A stretch of DNA of 64,000 nucleotides, taken from the NCBI GenBank assembly GCA_002389385.1, contig DGOK01000012.1, positions 1-64,000 of the forward strand. The letters run 5' to 3'. Of the stretch, positions 27,227 through 41,280 are shown piece by piece. The position numbers and the translations under genes are program-made. Each line of letters begins with the position of its first letter. Position 1 is the stretch's first letter. The notes below the pieces were generated by a model that worked only from the letters and a program-made list of their open reading frames with translations, was not told the DNA's origin and did not search any database. The stretch is from Rhodospirillaceae bacterium UBA4468 (GTDB lineage Bacteria; Pseudomonadota; Alphaproteobacteria; Rhodospirillales; Casp-alpha2).

Positions 27227-27729
27227 TTACTGAACGACCAATTCTTTGAACAAGACCGTGTGGACTTTGATCGGCTTTAGCTTGTTCTCAATCACTTGAA
27301 CCAATTCAAAAACGTAGTCGCTCGGACCCTTCTTTGCCGACAAGATGCTGACGCTCTTGGCCGCGTAAATGGGTCAGAATACCGTCCATGACCAAGTCCT
27401 GATTGTCTTCGAGACGGGAAACATCATCGGGCGATAATTGAACATGGATGACGGTATGTATAAACGGTGCCCGACACTCGTTTGTTTTCAGGTCGACGCG
27501 GATTTCAGGTAATGGGAAAAAGACAGGTTTACCAAGTGACAGCTGTGCCGATGATTGAGGGCGTTCCCACCCCATGATTGAGTGGACCCAGCCCATATAA
27601 TAGGAAAGCCCACCACCAGCTGATATAATGAAAAATGTCGCGCTGACAATGATAAGGGCCAATGTGAACTTGGACTTTTTCTTAGTTTTTTTTCTTCTTT
27701 TTTGGTTTGTCTTCAGTTTCTTCGCCCAT
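27227..27729 (-). pseudogene. fliL: fliL-like flagellar basal-body protein, broken by two single-base frameshifts
   Basis: FliL is a single-pass inner-membrane protein that supports the flagellar stator. The natural start is ATG 27729 (MGEETEDKPKKKK), preceded by AAGGG at good distance, but this frame stops after 15 codons just past an A8 tract (27686-27693). One base fewer there joins it to the main frame (TKKKSKFTLALIIVSATFF, the membrane helix, then PEIRVDLKTNECRAPFIHTVIHVQL). Near the end, a T5 run (27308-27312) shifts the frame again; one base fewer restores FELVQVIENKLKPIKVHTVLFKELVVQ, the conserved FliL C-terminus, ending at 27227. Both errors are extra bases in homopolymers, so real decay, slippage or sequencing error are all possible. 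No other flagellar gene is nearby. Confidence 0.8.
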
Positions 27730-27821
27730 AGCGAGACCCTTCCCATAGATTTAAATCATCGTTGGGAAAGAGCGTAGCGGCTATACCCCGTTGGGGGAAG
27801 GACAGCTTAAGGAAATGAAGA

Positions 27822-28184
27822 TCAGCCGATAAGTTCGGCGATATGTTTTTTAAGGCGCGCCATATCAAGAGGCTTTTCTTCGTACGTTGAGATGCCAGCA
27901 TCAAAAGCGGCTGCCCGGTCATCGGCCGTCGCATGCGCAGTGAGTGCAATGATGGGAATATCTTTGGTGGTGGGGTCGGCCTTCAAGGCTTTGACCATAT
28001 CCCAGCCGGTCATTTTAGGCATGCTCATATCTGAAATGATCAAATCAGGCGCATCACTTTTAGCCAACACAATGCCCGCCACGCCATCTTCTGCGGTGAT
28101 CGTTTCGTGTCCGTCACCAGACAAAACATGTTCCATTAACTGGCGCAGGATTTCCTCGTCGTCGATGATTAATATTTTTGCCAT
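27822..28184 (-). CDS. Single-domain response regulator (CheY/DivK-like)
   Basis: A 120-residue receiver: MAKILIIDDEEILRQ (acidic pair at 8-9), phosphoacceptor Asp52 in LIISDMSMPKMTG, Thr/Ala switch region (IIALTAHATADD) and Lys in YEEKPLDMARLK. The ATG at 28184 is preferred over 28205 because the family begins there. With no output domain, it should relay phosphate or bind a partner. It lies 59 bases after the PleD-like cyclase gene and upstream of the broken fliL, so the four genes probably formed one signalling transcript. Confidence 0.9.
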   Translation of the reverse strand: MAKILIIDDEEILRQLMEHVLSGDGHETITAEDGVAGIVLAKSDAPDLIISDMSMPKMTGWDMVKALKADPTTKDIPIIALTAHATADDRAAAFDAGISTYEEKPLDMARLKKHIAELIG

Positions 28185-28243
28185 TTGATCCTCATGTCTT
28201 GTCACTTAACGATGCCGGGTGTGCTGAAGTCCGTCAATGTGGA

Positions 28244-29152
28244 TTAAGCAGCCACCATACGGTCTCGGCCTGACTCTTTTGCTTCATACAAATTGTTGTC
28301 TGCTTTTTTGACCAATTCTTCTGGCTTCATTGATTGTTTAAGCTTTACCGCTGCTGCCCCAATGCTGACCGTAACGTGATCAGTAACATTCGAAAATTCG
28401 TGTGGCACTTTGAGCGCATTCACACTTTTTCGTAATGTGTTGGCAGTGATCTCCGCGCCAGCGAGATCGGTGTCAGGTAGGACGCAAACAAACTCTTCAC
28501 CGCCGTAACGCGCGACAAGGTCGCCTGGGCGATGAACAGATGAAGCGAGTGCCTGCGCGACTTTGACTAAACAATCATCCCCAGCCTGGTGACCGTAATG
28601 ATCGTTGAACGGTTTAAAGAAATCGATATCTATCATTAAGACGGCAAGAAAAGCTTCATGGCGTACACCACGTTGCCATTCTGATTGGAAGTGCTCGTCA
28701 AAGCGACGGCGGTTAGGGATCGCTGTCAGGCCGTCTATAAAGGCAATCTGCTCAAGGTAATCCCGATAGCGTTTCAACTCGAGATGATTGCGGACGCGCG
28801 CAATGACAATTGGTGCACTGATCGGCTTGGTCACATAGTCAATAGCACCAATCTCAAACCCCTTGGCTTCATCGTTTTCGTCACTCAACGCCGTTGCGAA
28901 AATAACGGGGATTTCTTTTGTTTCAGGCAATGCTTTTAGTTTTTCACAGACCTCGTACCCATCCATTTCTGGCATCATAACATCGAGCAAAACAAGGTTG
29001 GGTTGTTGTTCGATACATAAATCGATGGCGGCTTGTCCATTTGTCGCAAATAAGATGTCACCAAGATCTTCGATGGTCTCGCTCAGGACTTCAATATTCA
29101 ATGGTTTATCGTCGACGATAAGTATTTTTGTATTCGCGGCGAGATCGTTCAC
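28244..29152 (-). CDS. REC-GGDEF diguanylate cyclase (PleD-like)
   Basis: Makes cyclic di-GMP, which in this group controls motility and surface attachment. Of the 302 residues, 8-125 form a receiver with phosphoacceptor Asp57 (NLVLLDVMMPEMDGYEV) and Lys in DYVTKPISAP. Residues about 140-300 form a GGDEF domain with the active loop RYGGEEFVCVLPD. An RxxD inhibitory site (RPGD) sits five residues before it, so product feedback is expected. PleD has two receivers; this one has one. It follows the hybrid kinase, whose tail stops 11 bases away, and was probably part of the same pathway. Confidence 0.93.
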   Translation of the reverse strand: MNDLAANTKILIVDDKPLNIEVLSETIEDLGDILFATNGQAAIDLCIEQQPNLVLLDVMMPEMDGYEVCEKLKALPETKEIPVIFATALSDENDEAKGFEIGAIDYVTKPISAPIVIARVRNHLELKRYRDYLEQIAFIDGLTAIPNRRRFDEHFQSEWQRGVRHEAFLAVLMIDIDFFKPFNDHYGHQAGDDCLVKVAQALASSVHRPGDLVARYGGEEFVCVLPDTDLAGAEITANTLRKSVNALKVPHEFSNVTDHVTVSIGAAAVKLKQSMKPEELVKKADNNLYEAKESGRDRMVAA

Positions 29153-29162
29153 GTCTAAATTC

Positions 29163-32850
<3,688 letters not shown>

Positions 32851-33047
32851 GATGGTTTCAGCTCCAGATGGCTCACAATAAATAAGATGTCAGTATATGT
32901 GTGCCAGTGTGCTTTTTTTTGGCCTAAATGAGACACATAATATTAATAACAAAGTACAGTATTGGACCTATAAAACTGGCCCAACGCGAACGCGCTAAGC
33001 ACAGATGCATGGATGACCGAACATTAGAATCCCAAAGTGATAATCGA

Positions 33048-33509
33048 TTACAGCGCTTGAGCTGCTTCTAGAACGGCACTGACATGCCCCTTAACTTTCA
33101 CTTTTGGCCATACTTGTGCGATTTTTCCAAAAGCATCAATAAGGAAGGTTGCGCGCTGAATGCCCATGTATTTACGGCCGTACATGTTTTTCTCGACCCA
33201 AACGCCAAAATCTTCACAGAGTGTGCCAGTTTCATCTGAGATCAGTTGAAAAGGAAGATCGTGTTTAGCGACAAACTTGTCATGCCGTACAACGCTATCT
33301 TTTGAGACACCGATAATCATCGTATCTGCTTTCTGGAATGCTTTGAGATTATCCCGAAAATCTTCTGATTCAGTTGTGCATCCAGGCGTCATGTCTTTGG
33401 GGTAAAAATATAAAACAACCTTTTTACCCTTGAGACTTTTATTTGAAAGCGTGTCATCGCCATTCGTTGGCAGATCAAATTTTGGCAACGTATCACCGAT
33501 ATCAAGCAT
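33048..33509 (-). CDS. bcp: Peroxiredoxin of the BCP/PrxQ family
   Basis: A 153-residue thioredoxin-fold peroxidase that reduces hydroperoxides. The peroxidatic cysteine is Cys44 in YPKDMTPGCTTESEDFRD. The usual nearby resolving cysteine, five residues later in many PrxQ proteins, is replaced by Ser; another cysteine, Cys98 (DETGTLCEDFGVW), sits where some PrxQ enzymes keep the resolving residue in helix 3. The C-terminal motif KNMYGRKYMGIQRATFLID is typical. It lies 18 bases after glnE, so it is likely cotranscribed. ATG 33509 has a CAGGAG ribosome site. Confidence 0.93.
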   Translation of the reverse strand: MLDIGDTLPKFDLPTNGDDTLSNKSLKGKKVVLYFYPKDMTPGCTTESEDFRDNLKAFQKADTMIIGVSKDSVVRHDKFVAKHDLPFQLISDETGTLCEDFGVWVEKNMYGRKYMGIQRATFLIDAFGKIAQVWPKVKVKGHVSAVLEAAQAL

Positions 33510-33527
33510 GGTTTTTATCTCCTGTAT

Positions 33528-36521
33528 TTAATCTTTATCTTCGAGGGGGGCGTAAGGGTCACCCACGACATTTTCAAATATTTTACGAACGGCTATTTCT
33601 GTCTTCGTGAGGTGCTTAGTCAATGCATCGAAAGTCTCATGTCCCGTTAACTTGGATAAGTCACGCTTGAGCTGGAGCGAAAATGTATCGACCGTTGCAT
33701 CTGTTAATTCACCTTCGATTGTCAGCGCCAAAAACGTTTGTAGCTCGCGGTACAAGACCTTGGCATCAGACATAAGGTCGGCATCACTTGGAGACAAGGC
33801 ACCAAGCGTGTGTGCGACATCAAAAATTGTGATCGTATTGGCGGATATGATCTCTGGGTTTTTGGTGGCATTCGTCAGGACCAGGAATTGGGCTAAAAAA
33901 TCAACATCGACCTGGCCGCCAGGTACTTGCTTGATCGACCAGATACAGTTCGTGCCGAATTGTTTTTCAATACGGCCACGCATGTGTGCGACAGCTTTCG
34001 CGGTCCCGGTCGTGTTGCGGTGACCGCAAAGGGTCTTGTGGATTGAAGAGGTAACCCGTTCTCCGAGACCGTTGACGTCAAAGACTGAACGCGCGCGCAC
34101 CAGCGCCATATGCTCCCATGTCCAGGCCGTCTCGTCATAATAGCGCTGGAACCCATCAATAGACGTTGAAAGAGGGCCCTTGTTGCCGCTTGGGCGCAGG
34201 CGCATATCGATCTCGTAAAGTGTCCCTTCTGCGGTCATCGACATGACGGCATTGATAAGACGTTGTCCCAAGCGACCGTAATACTGAGAGGCAGGCAAGG
34301 GTCGCTCACCATCCGATTGAACGGTTTGCTCTTCGGCGTCATAGATGAAAATTAAATCCAGATCGCTACTCGGTGTCAGTTCGCGTGAGCCGAGTTTCCC
34401 TAAAGCGAGGGCACAAAAAGCACCACCAGGTACGACGCCATGGCGTTTTTCAAATTCAGAAATGACGATAGGGAAAAGTGTTTGTACAACGGCTTCGGCG
34501 ACGTCACTGAAATGCCGCGCTGCGTCCCCAGCTGAAACGACGCCTCGCAAAAGCTGCACGCCGATTTGAAACCGCCGATCATTATTCCAACGACGTGTCG
34601 CATCCAACACGTCTTCAAAAAACTGGGCATCGGTTAATGCCTCAGCACAATCGTCTCGAAGTATTTCAATATCTGGAAGTGGCTCGTAAAAATCTGAATT
34701 CAGGACGCTGTCTAAAAGATACGGGCGCCTCGAAAGGTGTGCTGCCAGACGCGGGGCTTCGCCCATGATTTCGGCAAGCAGGTTAAGAAGGTTTGGATAG
34801 GCTTGAAACATTGAAAATAATTGAATGCCAGCAGGTAAGCCTGAGACAAAACTTTCAAACCTGAGAAACGTCGCGTCCGGGTTGGGTTGACGGCCAATGG
34901 CCGTAAGCAATGTCGGTGTGAGTTCAGTAAGTAGCTCGCGTGCACGGTTAGAGCGGGTGGCGCGCACATGTCCGTGATGCCACCCACGAATGGATTTGTC
35001 GATAATACGTGGATCACTAAAACCTAACTCAGATAGCGAGGCGATGGTCTCGGGATCGCTATCGACGCCCGTGAATGAAAGATTACCAGCGGCCCCAGAA
35101 CTGGTCGCCAGTGATGGGGCGTCGTCAAATAGATCGCCATAATGATGGCTGACAGTTTCCAAGGTACGTAATAAATCTGCTCTGAAATGCGCGGCGTCCG
35201 GGATGCCAAAGAATTTTCCCAAGGCATCAATTTCTTCGTCCGACGTTGGCAGGGTTTGTGTTTGTTCATCCCGTTGCATCTGCAACCGATGCTCGAGCTT
35301 GCGGAGGAACTCGTAGGCCTCCTCAAGGGCTTCTGCCGACGTTGGGTCGACTTGCTCAAGTGATACGAGGTTCTGAATGGCATCAAGTGTCCTGGGGGCA
35401 CGGACTGATGGTTCACGTCCGCCCCAGATTAATTGCTGTGTTTGCGCAAAAAATTCTATCTCGCGGATACCGCCACGACCGATTTTGATGTTGTGACCAT
35501 TTATTGCGACCTCGCCGCCGCCTTTATGCGTATGAATTTGTCGTTTGATGGAATGAATATCCTGGATCGCGGCAAAATCTAAATTTTTCCGCCACACGAA
35601 GGGTCTTAGATGATCGATGAAGTCATTTCCGGCATCCAAATCCCCAGCAATCGGGCGCGCTTTAATCATCGCGGCGCGCTCCCAGTTCTGACCTAAGCTT
35701 TCATAATAAGTTTCAGCTGCGAGAACAGAAATGGCCAAAGGTGTTGAGCCTGGATCAGGGCGTAACCGTAAATCTACGCGGAAAACATATCCGTCTGCAG
35801 TTCGTTCATCCAGAATACGTGCCAAGGTGCGGGTCATTCGAATGGCATGTTGTTGCAATCCATCGCGATTGTCCGTTTCGATGGCATCTCCATCAAAAAG
35901 ACAGATCAAATCAATGTCGCTCGAGTAATTCAACTCTCGGGCGCCAAGCTTGCCCATGCCAATAATGATGTAACCGGAAACACGTTCGGGGTTCTCGGTG
36001 TCTTTAAGAACAAAGGCCCCGCGGTCTGCGGCACGCCGAATAACGTAACTTGCCGCCGCACTCGCGGCCGCATCGGCAAAATCGGAAAGGGCTTCTGTGA
36101 CCTCATAAAGCGACCAGTTTCCTGTAATGTCGCCAATTGCTGCAGTCAGCGCGATCCGACGCTTATGCACGCGAAGGACGCGCATCAAGCCGGCTTCATC
36201 CCAGGTTTGGCGCGTTGCATCTCGGGTTTCATCAATCACGGCTTTGGCGAGTGCACTGGTGCCTTCCAGGCACATTCGTCCAAGCCAAGATGGTTCGCGT
36301 AAAAGGCATTGGGTCAGAAAGGGACTGTTCCCAAATATAGCGTCCAGTAGGGCTTGTCCGTCTTGAGTGTGGGCAAAATCCATCGCGGTTTGGACAAATT
36401 GGGGCTCTGTTTCCGTAGTATTCTTACAAGCCATGAGAAAATCTTCGCGGCCGCGCAATGCTGACTCAAGATCAGCGGGATGAGGCAATTGGTCACGGAG
36501 GATTGGAAAGGCGTCATACAT
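33528..36521 (-). CDS. glnE: Glutamine synthetase adenylyltransferase/deadenylase
   Basis: A 997-residue bifunctional enzyme that attaches AMP to, and removes it from, glutamine synthetase in response to PII protein and glutamine. Two nucleotidyltransferase domains are visible: the N-terminal one with NYSSDIDLICLFD (about 200-210) and the C-terminal one with TPSSDLDLIFIYD (about 720-730), each showing the metal-binding D-x-D pattern. Helical domains follow each (for example GRGGIREIEFFAQTQQL and PGGQVDVDFLAQFLVL). The length and two-domain layout match typical GlnE. The frame is intact for nearly 3 kb, in contrast to the broken kinase next door. glnE-bcp is a common order in alphaproteobacteria. 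Confidence 0.96.
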   Translation of the reverse strand: MYDAFPILRDQLPHPADLESALRGREDFLMACKNTTETEPQFVQTAMDFAHTQDGQALLDAIFGNSPFLTQCLLREPSWLGRMCLEGTSALAKAVIDETRDATRQTWDEAGLMRVLRVHKRRIALTAAIGDITGNWSLYEVTEALSDFADAAASAAASYVIRRAADRGAFVLKDTENPERVSGYIIIGMGKLGARELNYSSDIDLICLFDGDAIETDNRDGLQQHAIRMTRTLARILDERTADGYVFRVDLRLRPDPGSTPLAISVLAAETYYESLGQNWERAAMIKARPIAGDLDAGNDFIDHLRPFVWRKNLDFAAIQDIHSIKRQIHTHKGGGEVAINGHNIKIGRGGIREIEFFAQTQQLIWGGREPSVRAPRTLDAIQNLVSLEQVDPTSAEALEEAYEFLRKLEHRLQMQRDEQTQTLPTSDEEIDALGKFFGIPDAAHFRADLLRTLETVSHHYGDLFDDAPSLATSSGAAGNLSFTGVDSDPETIASLSELGFSDPRIIDKSIRGWHHGHVRATRSNRARELLTELTPTLLTAIGRQPNPDATFLRFESFVSGLPAGIQLFSMFQAYPNLLNLLAEIMGEAPRLAAHLSRRPYLLDSVLNSDFYEPLPDIEILRDDCAEALTDAQFFEDVLDATRRWNNDRRFQIGVQLLRGVVSAGDAARHFSDVAEAVVQTLFPIVISEFEKRHGVVPGGAFCALALGKLGSRELTPSSDLDLIFIYDAEEQTVQSDGERPLPASQYYGRLGQRLINAVMSMTAEGTLYEIDMRLRPSGNKGPLSTSIDGFQRYYDETAWTWEHMALVRARSVFDVNGLGERVTSSIHKTLCGHRNTTGTAKAVAHMRGRIEKQFGTNCIWSIKQVPGGQVDVDFLAQFLVLTNATKNPEIISANTITIFDVAHTLGALSPSDADLMSDAKVLYRELQTFLALTIEGELTDATVDTFSLQLKRDLSKLTGHETFDALTKHLTKTEIAVRKIFENVVGDPYAPLEDKD

Positions 36522-36683
36522 ATGGAATTATGTCATATTGCTACGCATCGCAAAGACGTAAATCACGATACTTTGAGAACAAGTATCTAAACGATAGTTT
36601 ACTCGTCATTAAGTGATCAATATGCATACTACACGATTGCGTCCGCTGTGCTTTATCTCAGCTGGCGGTATTAAGTTGATAAA

Positions 36684-39600
36684 GTGAGATTATCGTTGGT
36701 TAAACGCGCGTTTATTGGGTTTGTTAAGTTGTTGGGAGGCCTTGGGGCCGGCCTAGCGATTATTGCGCTGTTGATTGCGTGGCAACTCCAAAAAAGCCCG
36801 GTTTCACTGTCTTTCCTAACGCCCTATGTCGAGCAGGCACTGAATAGTGGTCACCGTAATTTTAAGCTCGCTATTGATGATACCACACTGACCTGGGCCG
36901 GATGGGACCGCACGATTGAACTTCGTGTGAAGAATGTTCGCGCAATTGGTGAAAACGGTGCAGCGCAGGCACTTATCCCTGAACTCTCTATGTCGCTTAG
37001 CGGACGTGCATTGTTGCGCGGAGACCTGGCGCCTAAGTTTATTGAGTTGTTAGGGCTGGAAATTCGTTTTCTTCGCCGTACCGATGGGGAACTCGGTGTC
37101 GAGGTTTTGTCTGAGAAAGGCGCTAAAGGGAGCGAGTTTACAACTGGATTGTTGAGCTGGCTTGTAAAGAAGCCTGAACCCGGGTCACCGATGAGCTTCT
37201 TGGAAACCGTCCGCATCAGTGGCGCGACGATGACGTATGAGGATCAGCTTGCGAACAAAGTATGGCAGGTGCCTGTTGGTTACTTGCGGCTAGACCGAGC
37301 AGCTCATGGATTGTTGGGCGAAGGCTCAGTGCTTATCGAAGTTGACGATCAAGTCGCCGATATCTCTCTTTATGGATCGTATCATACAAGTGGTAAGCGG
37401 CTCGATGTGTCCGCGTCTTTTATCGATATTACGCCGGCTTCATTCGCAGGAATAACGGATAAAGCAGAAGTGCTCCGTGCGTTCAATCTACCTTTGAGCG
37501 GGTCGCTTTTTATTGGCATTTCGATCGCTGACGGTATTGAAAGTGTCGGCTTTAAAGCGACGGGTGCACCTGGGGTTATTGATATACCGGGGCCTCTTAA
37601 ACAGACATTGGTTGTTGATAAGCTTAATCTGAATGGCATTTATATTGGTGCGAGCGAACGCCTGACATTTGATGAAATTGATTTTGTTCTGGCTTCAGGC
37701 TCGACGCTGGCGGTGCCTGACCCCATCGCGCACACATTTCCACTGAAACGCGTAACGGGTTCAGCAAAGTTGGATATGCAAGCTGGAACAGCTGAAATAG
37801 AAAACCTTACGCTAGATTTAGATGGTCCAATATTTGGTGTTACAGCGAATGCAGATGGCATCAATCAGGGTGGTGATATTTCGGTAACAGCTGAGGCAAC
37901 CATTAAGGATGTGCCGTTTGATCAACTCACAACCTATTTGCCAGCAAGTATGGGTGTTGACGCATATACTTGGGTAACGACGCATTTAGCCAAAGGACAG
38001 TTAACTGAAGCCTTGGCCAATGTTGAAGTGCGCATCAACAAAGATGGGACGCATAACCTTGATAAGTTAGAGGGCACAATGTCTGCCGAAGGGGTTGAGG
38101 TCACTTACCTCGAGGGTATGCCGCCCGTAAATGACGTGAAGGGTCTTGTGACGTTTGACGCAGATACCTTCAATATTGCTGTTGAGAGTGGGCAAAGTGA
38201 TAAAATCAATTTAACTGACGCAGATATTAAAATTACCGGTCTTCGGAACGTTGATCAGTTTATTGATATTAATTTGCATATTGAATCGCCTGTTTCAGAT
38301 GCGCTGGCACTTATTGATCGAGAGCCTTTCGGGTTCGCGAGCGCCATGAAGATTGACCCAAAAAGTACATTAGGCGACAGCAAAGTTGATCTGTCCTTGA
38401 AGTTTCTTTTAGCCAAGGACTTGGCCGTTGGTGATGTGGACGCCAAAGCAAAGGCATCTTTAACCAACGTGTCGATGGAAGAGGTTGTGCTGGGTCGTGG
38501 TATTCGTAATGGCGAACTTGCGCTCGAAGTAAATACAAACACCATAGCAGTTGATGGCAATGTGATGATGGGCGATGTGCCTGTTGCGTTGATCTGGAAT
38601 GAGAATTTTTCTGACAGGGCACCTTTTCGTTCAATCTATCTTTTGGCGGCACGAATTGATGATTTGAGTCAGGTACGTGATCTGGGTGTAGACCCGGGGC
38701 CAGTCGGCGATTTTGTATCAGGCGGCGTTGATGCCACGGTGCGTTATACGGTGTTTAATGATCGTAAAAGCCGGATTGATGTGAATGCTAATCTGGAACG
38801 TGCTGAACTCCGTGTGCCGTTTATGGAATGGCGAAAGGCTGCAGGCGATGCAGGCAGTGTTGATGCAACAATTCTGCTTGAAAATGGATTGGTCAAAAGT
38901 GTCCCCGAGTTCAATCTGTCAGCTAATGACTTACTCGTTCAGGGTGATGTTGCCTACAGCCCGGGTGGTCTCGGCATTGATCGGCTAAATTTAAAACAGG
39001 TTTTGATTGGCCGTTCTGACGTGACGGGCGCAGTCATATCTCGCCCCGATGGTGGCTGGGAAATTGGCTTGCAGGGTAAAGAACTTGATTTCAGTCCCTT
39101 GTGGGAGCGATTGATACACGATCGGCCCGGGCAAGATGATGTGACGCTACCTAATCTCACAATTGTCGTTGAACTGGATAAAATGTGGGTTGATAAGCAG
39201 AACTTCTTATCTGGGGTTTCCGGTACTTTCGTGCACAATAGCAGTATCTGGCGCACGGCTTTGCTCGACAGCAAAATCAATGGTGGGTCAGATCTCAGTA
39301 TTAATATGGCCCCAGACGCGCAAGGTAATCGCATCTTGGCCGTGAAGGCGGATAACGCAGGCGACGCGCTACGCTTCTTTGACTTGTTTAATAACATGTA
39401 CGGCGGTTTTCTTGAAATTAGCGGGCGCTACGATGATGCGGCAGCTGATCGCCCGCTTCGAGGCACTGTGCGCGTCACCAACTACAGGGTGCGCAACGCG
39501 CCAATGCTGACGCGTATTCTTTCCATCATGGCTTTGACGGGCATTCTTGATGCGATGACCGGCGAGGGGCTTAGCTTTGCAGAACTGAATTTACCGTTCA

Positions 39601-39986
39601 CGTATACTGAAGGCGAAGTGCAAATCAAAGACGTGAAAGCAGCGGGTGCATCCATTGGATTCACAGCATCAGGGACGGTTTATACGCACGCAGATGTGCT
39701 CAACATCCAAGGGACAGTTATTCCTGCTTATGCTTTGAATTCTTTCTTGGGGCAGATTCCGTTACTTGGAAATATTCTGACCGGGAATGAAAAAGGTGGT
39801 GGTATTTTTGCCGCGAACTTCTCAGTGACGGGCCCGATAGAAGACCCCAAAACAACGGTCAATCCATTGTCTGCGCTCACCCCAGGGATTTTGCGTAATC
39901 TGTTCGATGCATTGAAAACGAATGGCACGACGCCGCTTGGAGATGATGTAGTCGGACAGCAGCCATTGCTGCCCGCGCAACCTTAA
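36684..39986 (+). CDS. AsmA-like/YhdP-family envelope protein (DUF3971)
   Basis: A 1,100-residue protein with one N-terminal membrane helix (about 14-33) and a very long beta-rich periplasmic part. It matches large AsmA-like/YhdP proteins: an N-terminal region with [21 protein letters not shown], a DUF3971 middle, and the C-terminal AsmA-like region (GYGG-like [15 protein letters not shown], then [26 protein letters not shown]). Such proteins are thought to form bridges that move phospholipid to the outer membrane. Start: GTG 36684; no strong ribosome site is visible. It ends overlapping the tyrS stop by four bases. The transport role is known for the family, not shown here. Confidence 0.85.
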   Translation: MRLSLVKRAFIGFVKLLGGLGAGLAIIALLIAWQLQKSPVSLSFLTPYVEQALNSGHRNFKLAIDDTTLTWAGWDRTIELRVKNVRAIGENGAAQALIPELSMSLSGRALLRGDLAPKFIELLGLEIRFLRRTDGELGVEVLSEKGAKGSEFTTGLLSWLVKKPEPGSPMSFLETVRISGATMTYEDQLANKVWQVPVGYLRLDRAAHGLLGEGSVLIEVDDQVADISLYGSYHTSGKRLDVSASFIDITPASFAGITDKAEVLRAFNLPLSGSLFIGISIADGIESVGFKATGAPGVIDIPGPLKQTLVVDKLNLNGIYIGASERLTFDEIDFVLASGSTLAVPDPIAHTFPLKRVTGSAKLDMQAGTAEIENLTLDLDGPIFGVTANADGINQGGDISVTAEATIKDVPFDQLTTYLPASMGVDAYTWVTTHLAKGQLTEALANVEVRINKDGTHNLDKLEGTMSAEGVEVTYLEGMPPVNDVKGLVTFDADTFNIAVESGQSDKINLTDADIKITGLRNVDQFIDINLHIESPVSDALALIDREPFGFASAMKIDPKSTLGDSKVDLSLKFLLAKDLAVGDVDAKAKASLTNVSMEEVVLGRGIRNGELALEVNTNTIAVDGNVMMGDVPVALIWNENFSDRAPFRSIYLLAARIDDLSQVRDLGVDPGPVGDFVSGGVDATVRYTVFNDRKSRIDVNANLERAELRVPFMEWRKAAGDAGSVDATILLENGLVKSVPEFNLSANDLLVQGDVAYSPGGLGIDRLNLKQVLIGRSDVTGAVISRPDGGWEIGLQGKELDFSPLWERLIHDRPGQDDVTLPNLTIVVELDKMWVDKQNFLSGVSGTFVHNSSIWRTALLDSKINGGSDLSINMAPDAQGNRILAVKADNAGDALRFFDLFNNMYGGFLEISGRYDDAAADRPLRGTVRVTNYRVRNAPMLTRILSIMALTGILDAMTGEGLSFAELNLPFTYTEGEVQIKDVKAAGASIGFTASGTVYTHADVLNIQGTVIPAYALNSFLGQIPLLGNILTGNEKGGGIFAANFSVTGPIEDPKTTVNPLSALTPGILRNLFDALKTNGTTPLGDDVVGQQPLLPAQP

Positions 39987-41236
39987 ACGGGCTTAATAAG
40001 GGCGTGGCGTTTTTTGCCAGCTGAGAGCTTGATCACCCCATCACTATTAATCTGTTCAGATGAAATGGTCGCTTTCTCATCGCTAACGGCTTGATCGTTG
40101 ACCTTGGCGCCACCGCCACGAATGAGCCTACGTGCTTCGCCATTGGATATGCTGAGGCCTGCCATTGTGAAGGCAGCCAAGACGCCGATGCCAGCGTCCA
40201 GCTCCGCGCGCGCAATGTCGATACTCGGCAAGTCTTCGCCCATGCCACCTTGCTCAAAGGTTGTCTCTGCTGTTGAACGTGCAAGCTCCGCCGCCTTGTC
40301 GCCGCGGCATAGCTGGGTGGCTTCATCGGCGAGTGTTTTCTTGGCGTCGTTGATCTCGGCACCTTCGAGTTTTTCAAGGCGCTCGATCTCTTCAATGGGC
40401 ATTTCGGTGAACAGACGAAGGAAACGTCCAACATCTGCATCTTCGCAATTACGCCAGTACTGCCAGTAGTCATAAGCGCTGAGCGCGTCTTCGTTGAGCC
40501 AGATGGCACCATCTACAGTTTTTCCCATCTTGGCACCTGAAGCCGTGGTTAGCAGTGGCGTCGTCAAACCGTATAGCTGCTTTTCAGCAACCCGGCGGCC
40601 AAGCTCAACACCATTGATGATGTTGCCCCATTGATCAGAGCCGCCCATTTGCAGGCTGACGCTGTGACGATTTGCCAGCTCAAGGAAGTCATAAGCTTGG
40701 AGGATCATGTAGTTGAATTCGAGGAACGTCAGCGGCTGTTCACGGTCCAAACGAAGCTTCACACTATCAAAGCTAAGCATCCGATTGATGGTAAAATGAC
40801 GTCCGTAATCTCGAAGGAATGACACGTAATTAAGGTTTTCGAGCCAGTCAGCATTATTGACCATTACGGCATCCGTAGGGCCATCACCAAATGTCAGAAA
40901 CTTCTTAAATACAGATTTGATACCTGCCATGTTGGCTGCAATCGCGGCATCATCCAAAAGTTTGCGCTGATCGTCTTTGCCAGATGGATCGCCGACTTTG
41001 GTTGTGCCACCGCCCATAAGGACGATTGGCTTGTGGCCCGTTTGCTGAAAAAGTCTCAGCAACATAATAGGTACTAATGAGCCGACATGAAGGCTTGGTG
41101 CTGTGCAATCAAAGCCAATATAGGCAGTCACGGGGCCGCCTGCGGCCTTTGCATCGAGTGCTTCAATGTCAGTGCATTGATGCAGGTACTGTCTTTCGAC
41201 GAGTTTGCTGATAAAATCTGATTTGTACTGGCTCAT
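39983..41236 (-). CDS. tyrS: Tyrosyl-tRNA synthetase
   Basis: A class I synthetase of 417 residues. The Rossmann domain has the HIGH-like motif in [11 protein letters not shown], the tyrosine-binding region [27 protein letters not shown], and the KMSKS-like loop [17 protein letters not shown]. The C-terminal S4-like RNA-binding domain is visible ([25 protein letters not shown]). It charges tRNA(Tyr) in the cytoplasm. It diverges from anmK, with 44 bases between the chosen starts; this tyrS/anmK pairing is frequent in alphaproteobacteria. Confidence 0.96.
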   Translation of the reverse strand: MSQYKSDFISKLVERQYLHQCTDIEALDAKAAGGPVTAYIGFDCTAPSLHVGSLVPIMLLRLFQQTGHKPIVLMGGGTTKVGDPSGKDDQRKLLDDAAIAANMAGIKSVFKKFLTFGDGPTDAVMVNNADWLENLNYVSFLRDYGRHFTINRMLSFDSVKLRLDREQPLTFLEFNYMILQAYDFLELANRHSVSLQMGGSDQWGNIINGVELGRRVAEKQLYGLTTPLLTTASGAKMGKTVDGAIWLNEDALSAYDYWQYWRNCEDADVGRFLRLFTEMPIEEIERLEKLEGAEINDAKKTLADEATQLCRGDKAAELARSTAETTFEQGGMGEDLPSIDIARAELDAGIGVLAAFTMAGLSISNGEARRLIRGGGAKVNDQAVSDEKATISSEQINSDGVIKLSAGKKRHALIKPV

Positions 41237-41280
41237 GAGTGGGTCTAGCTATTTTTAATACGGGCGCGGATAATTACCAC

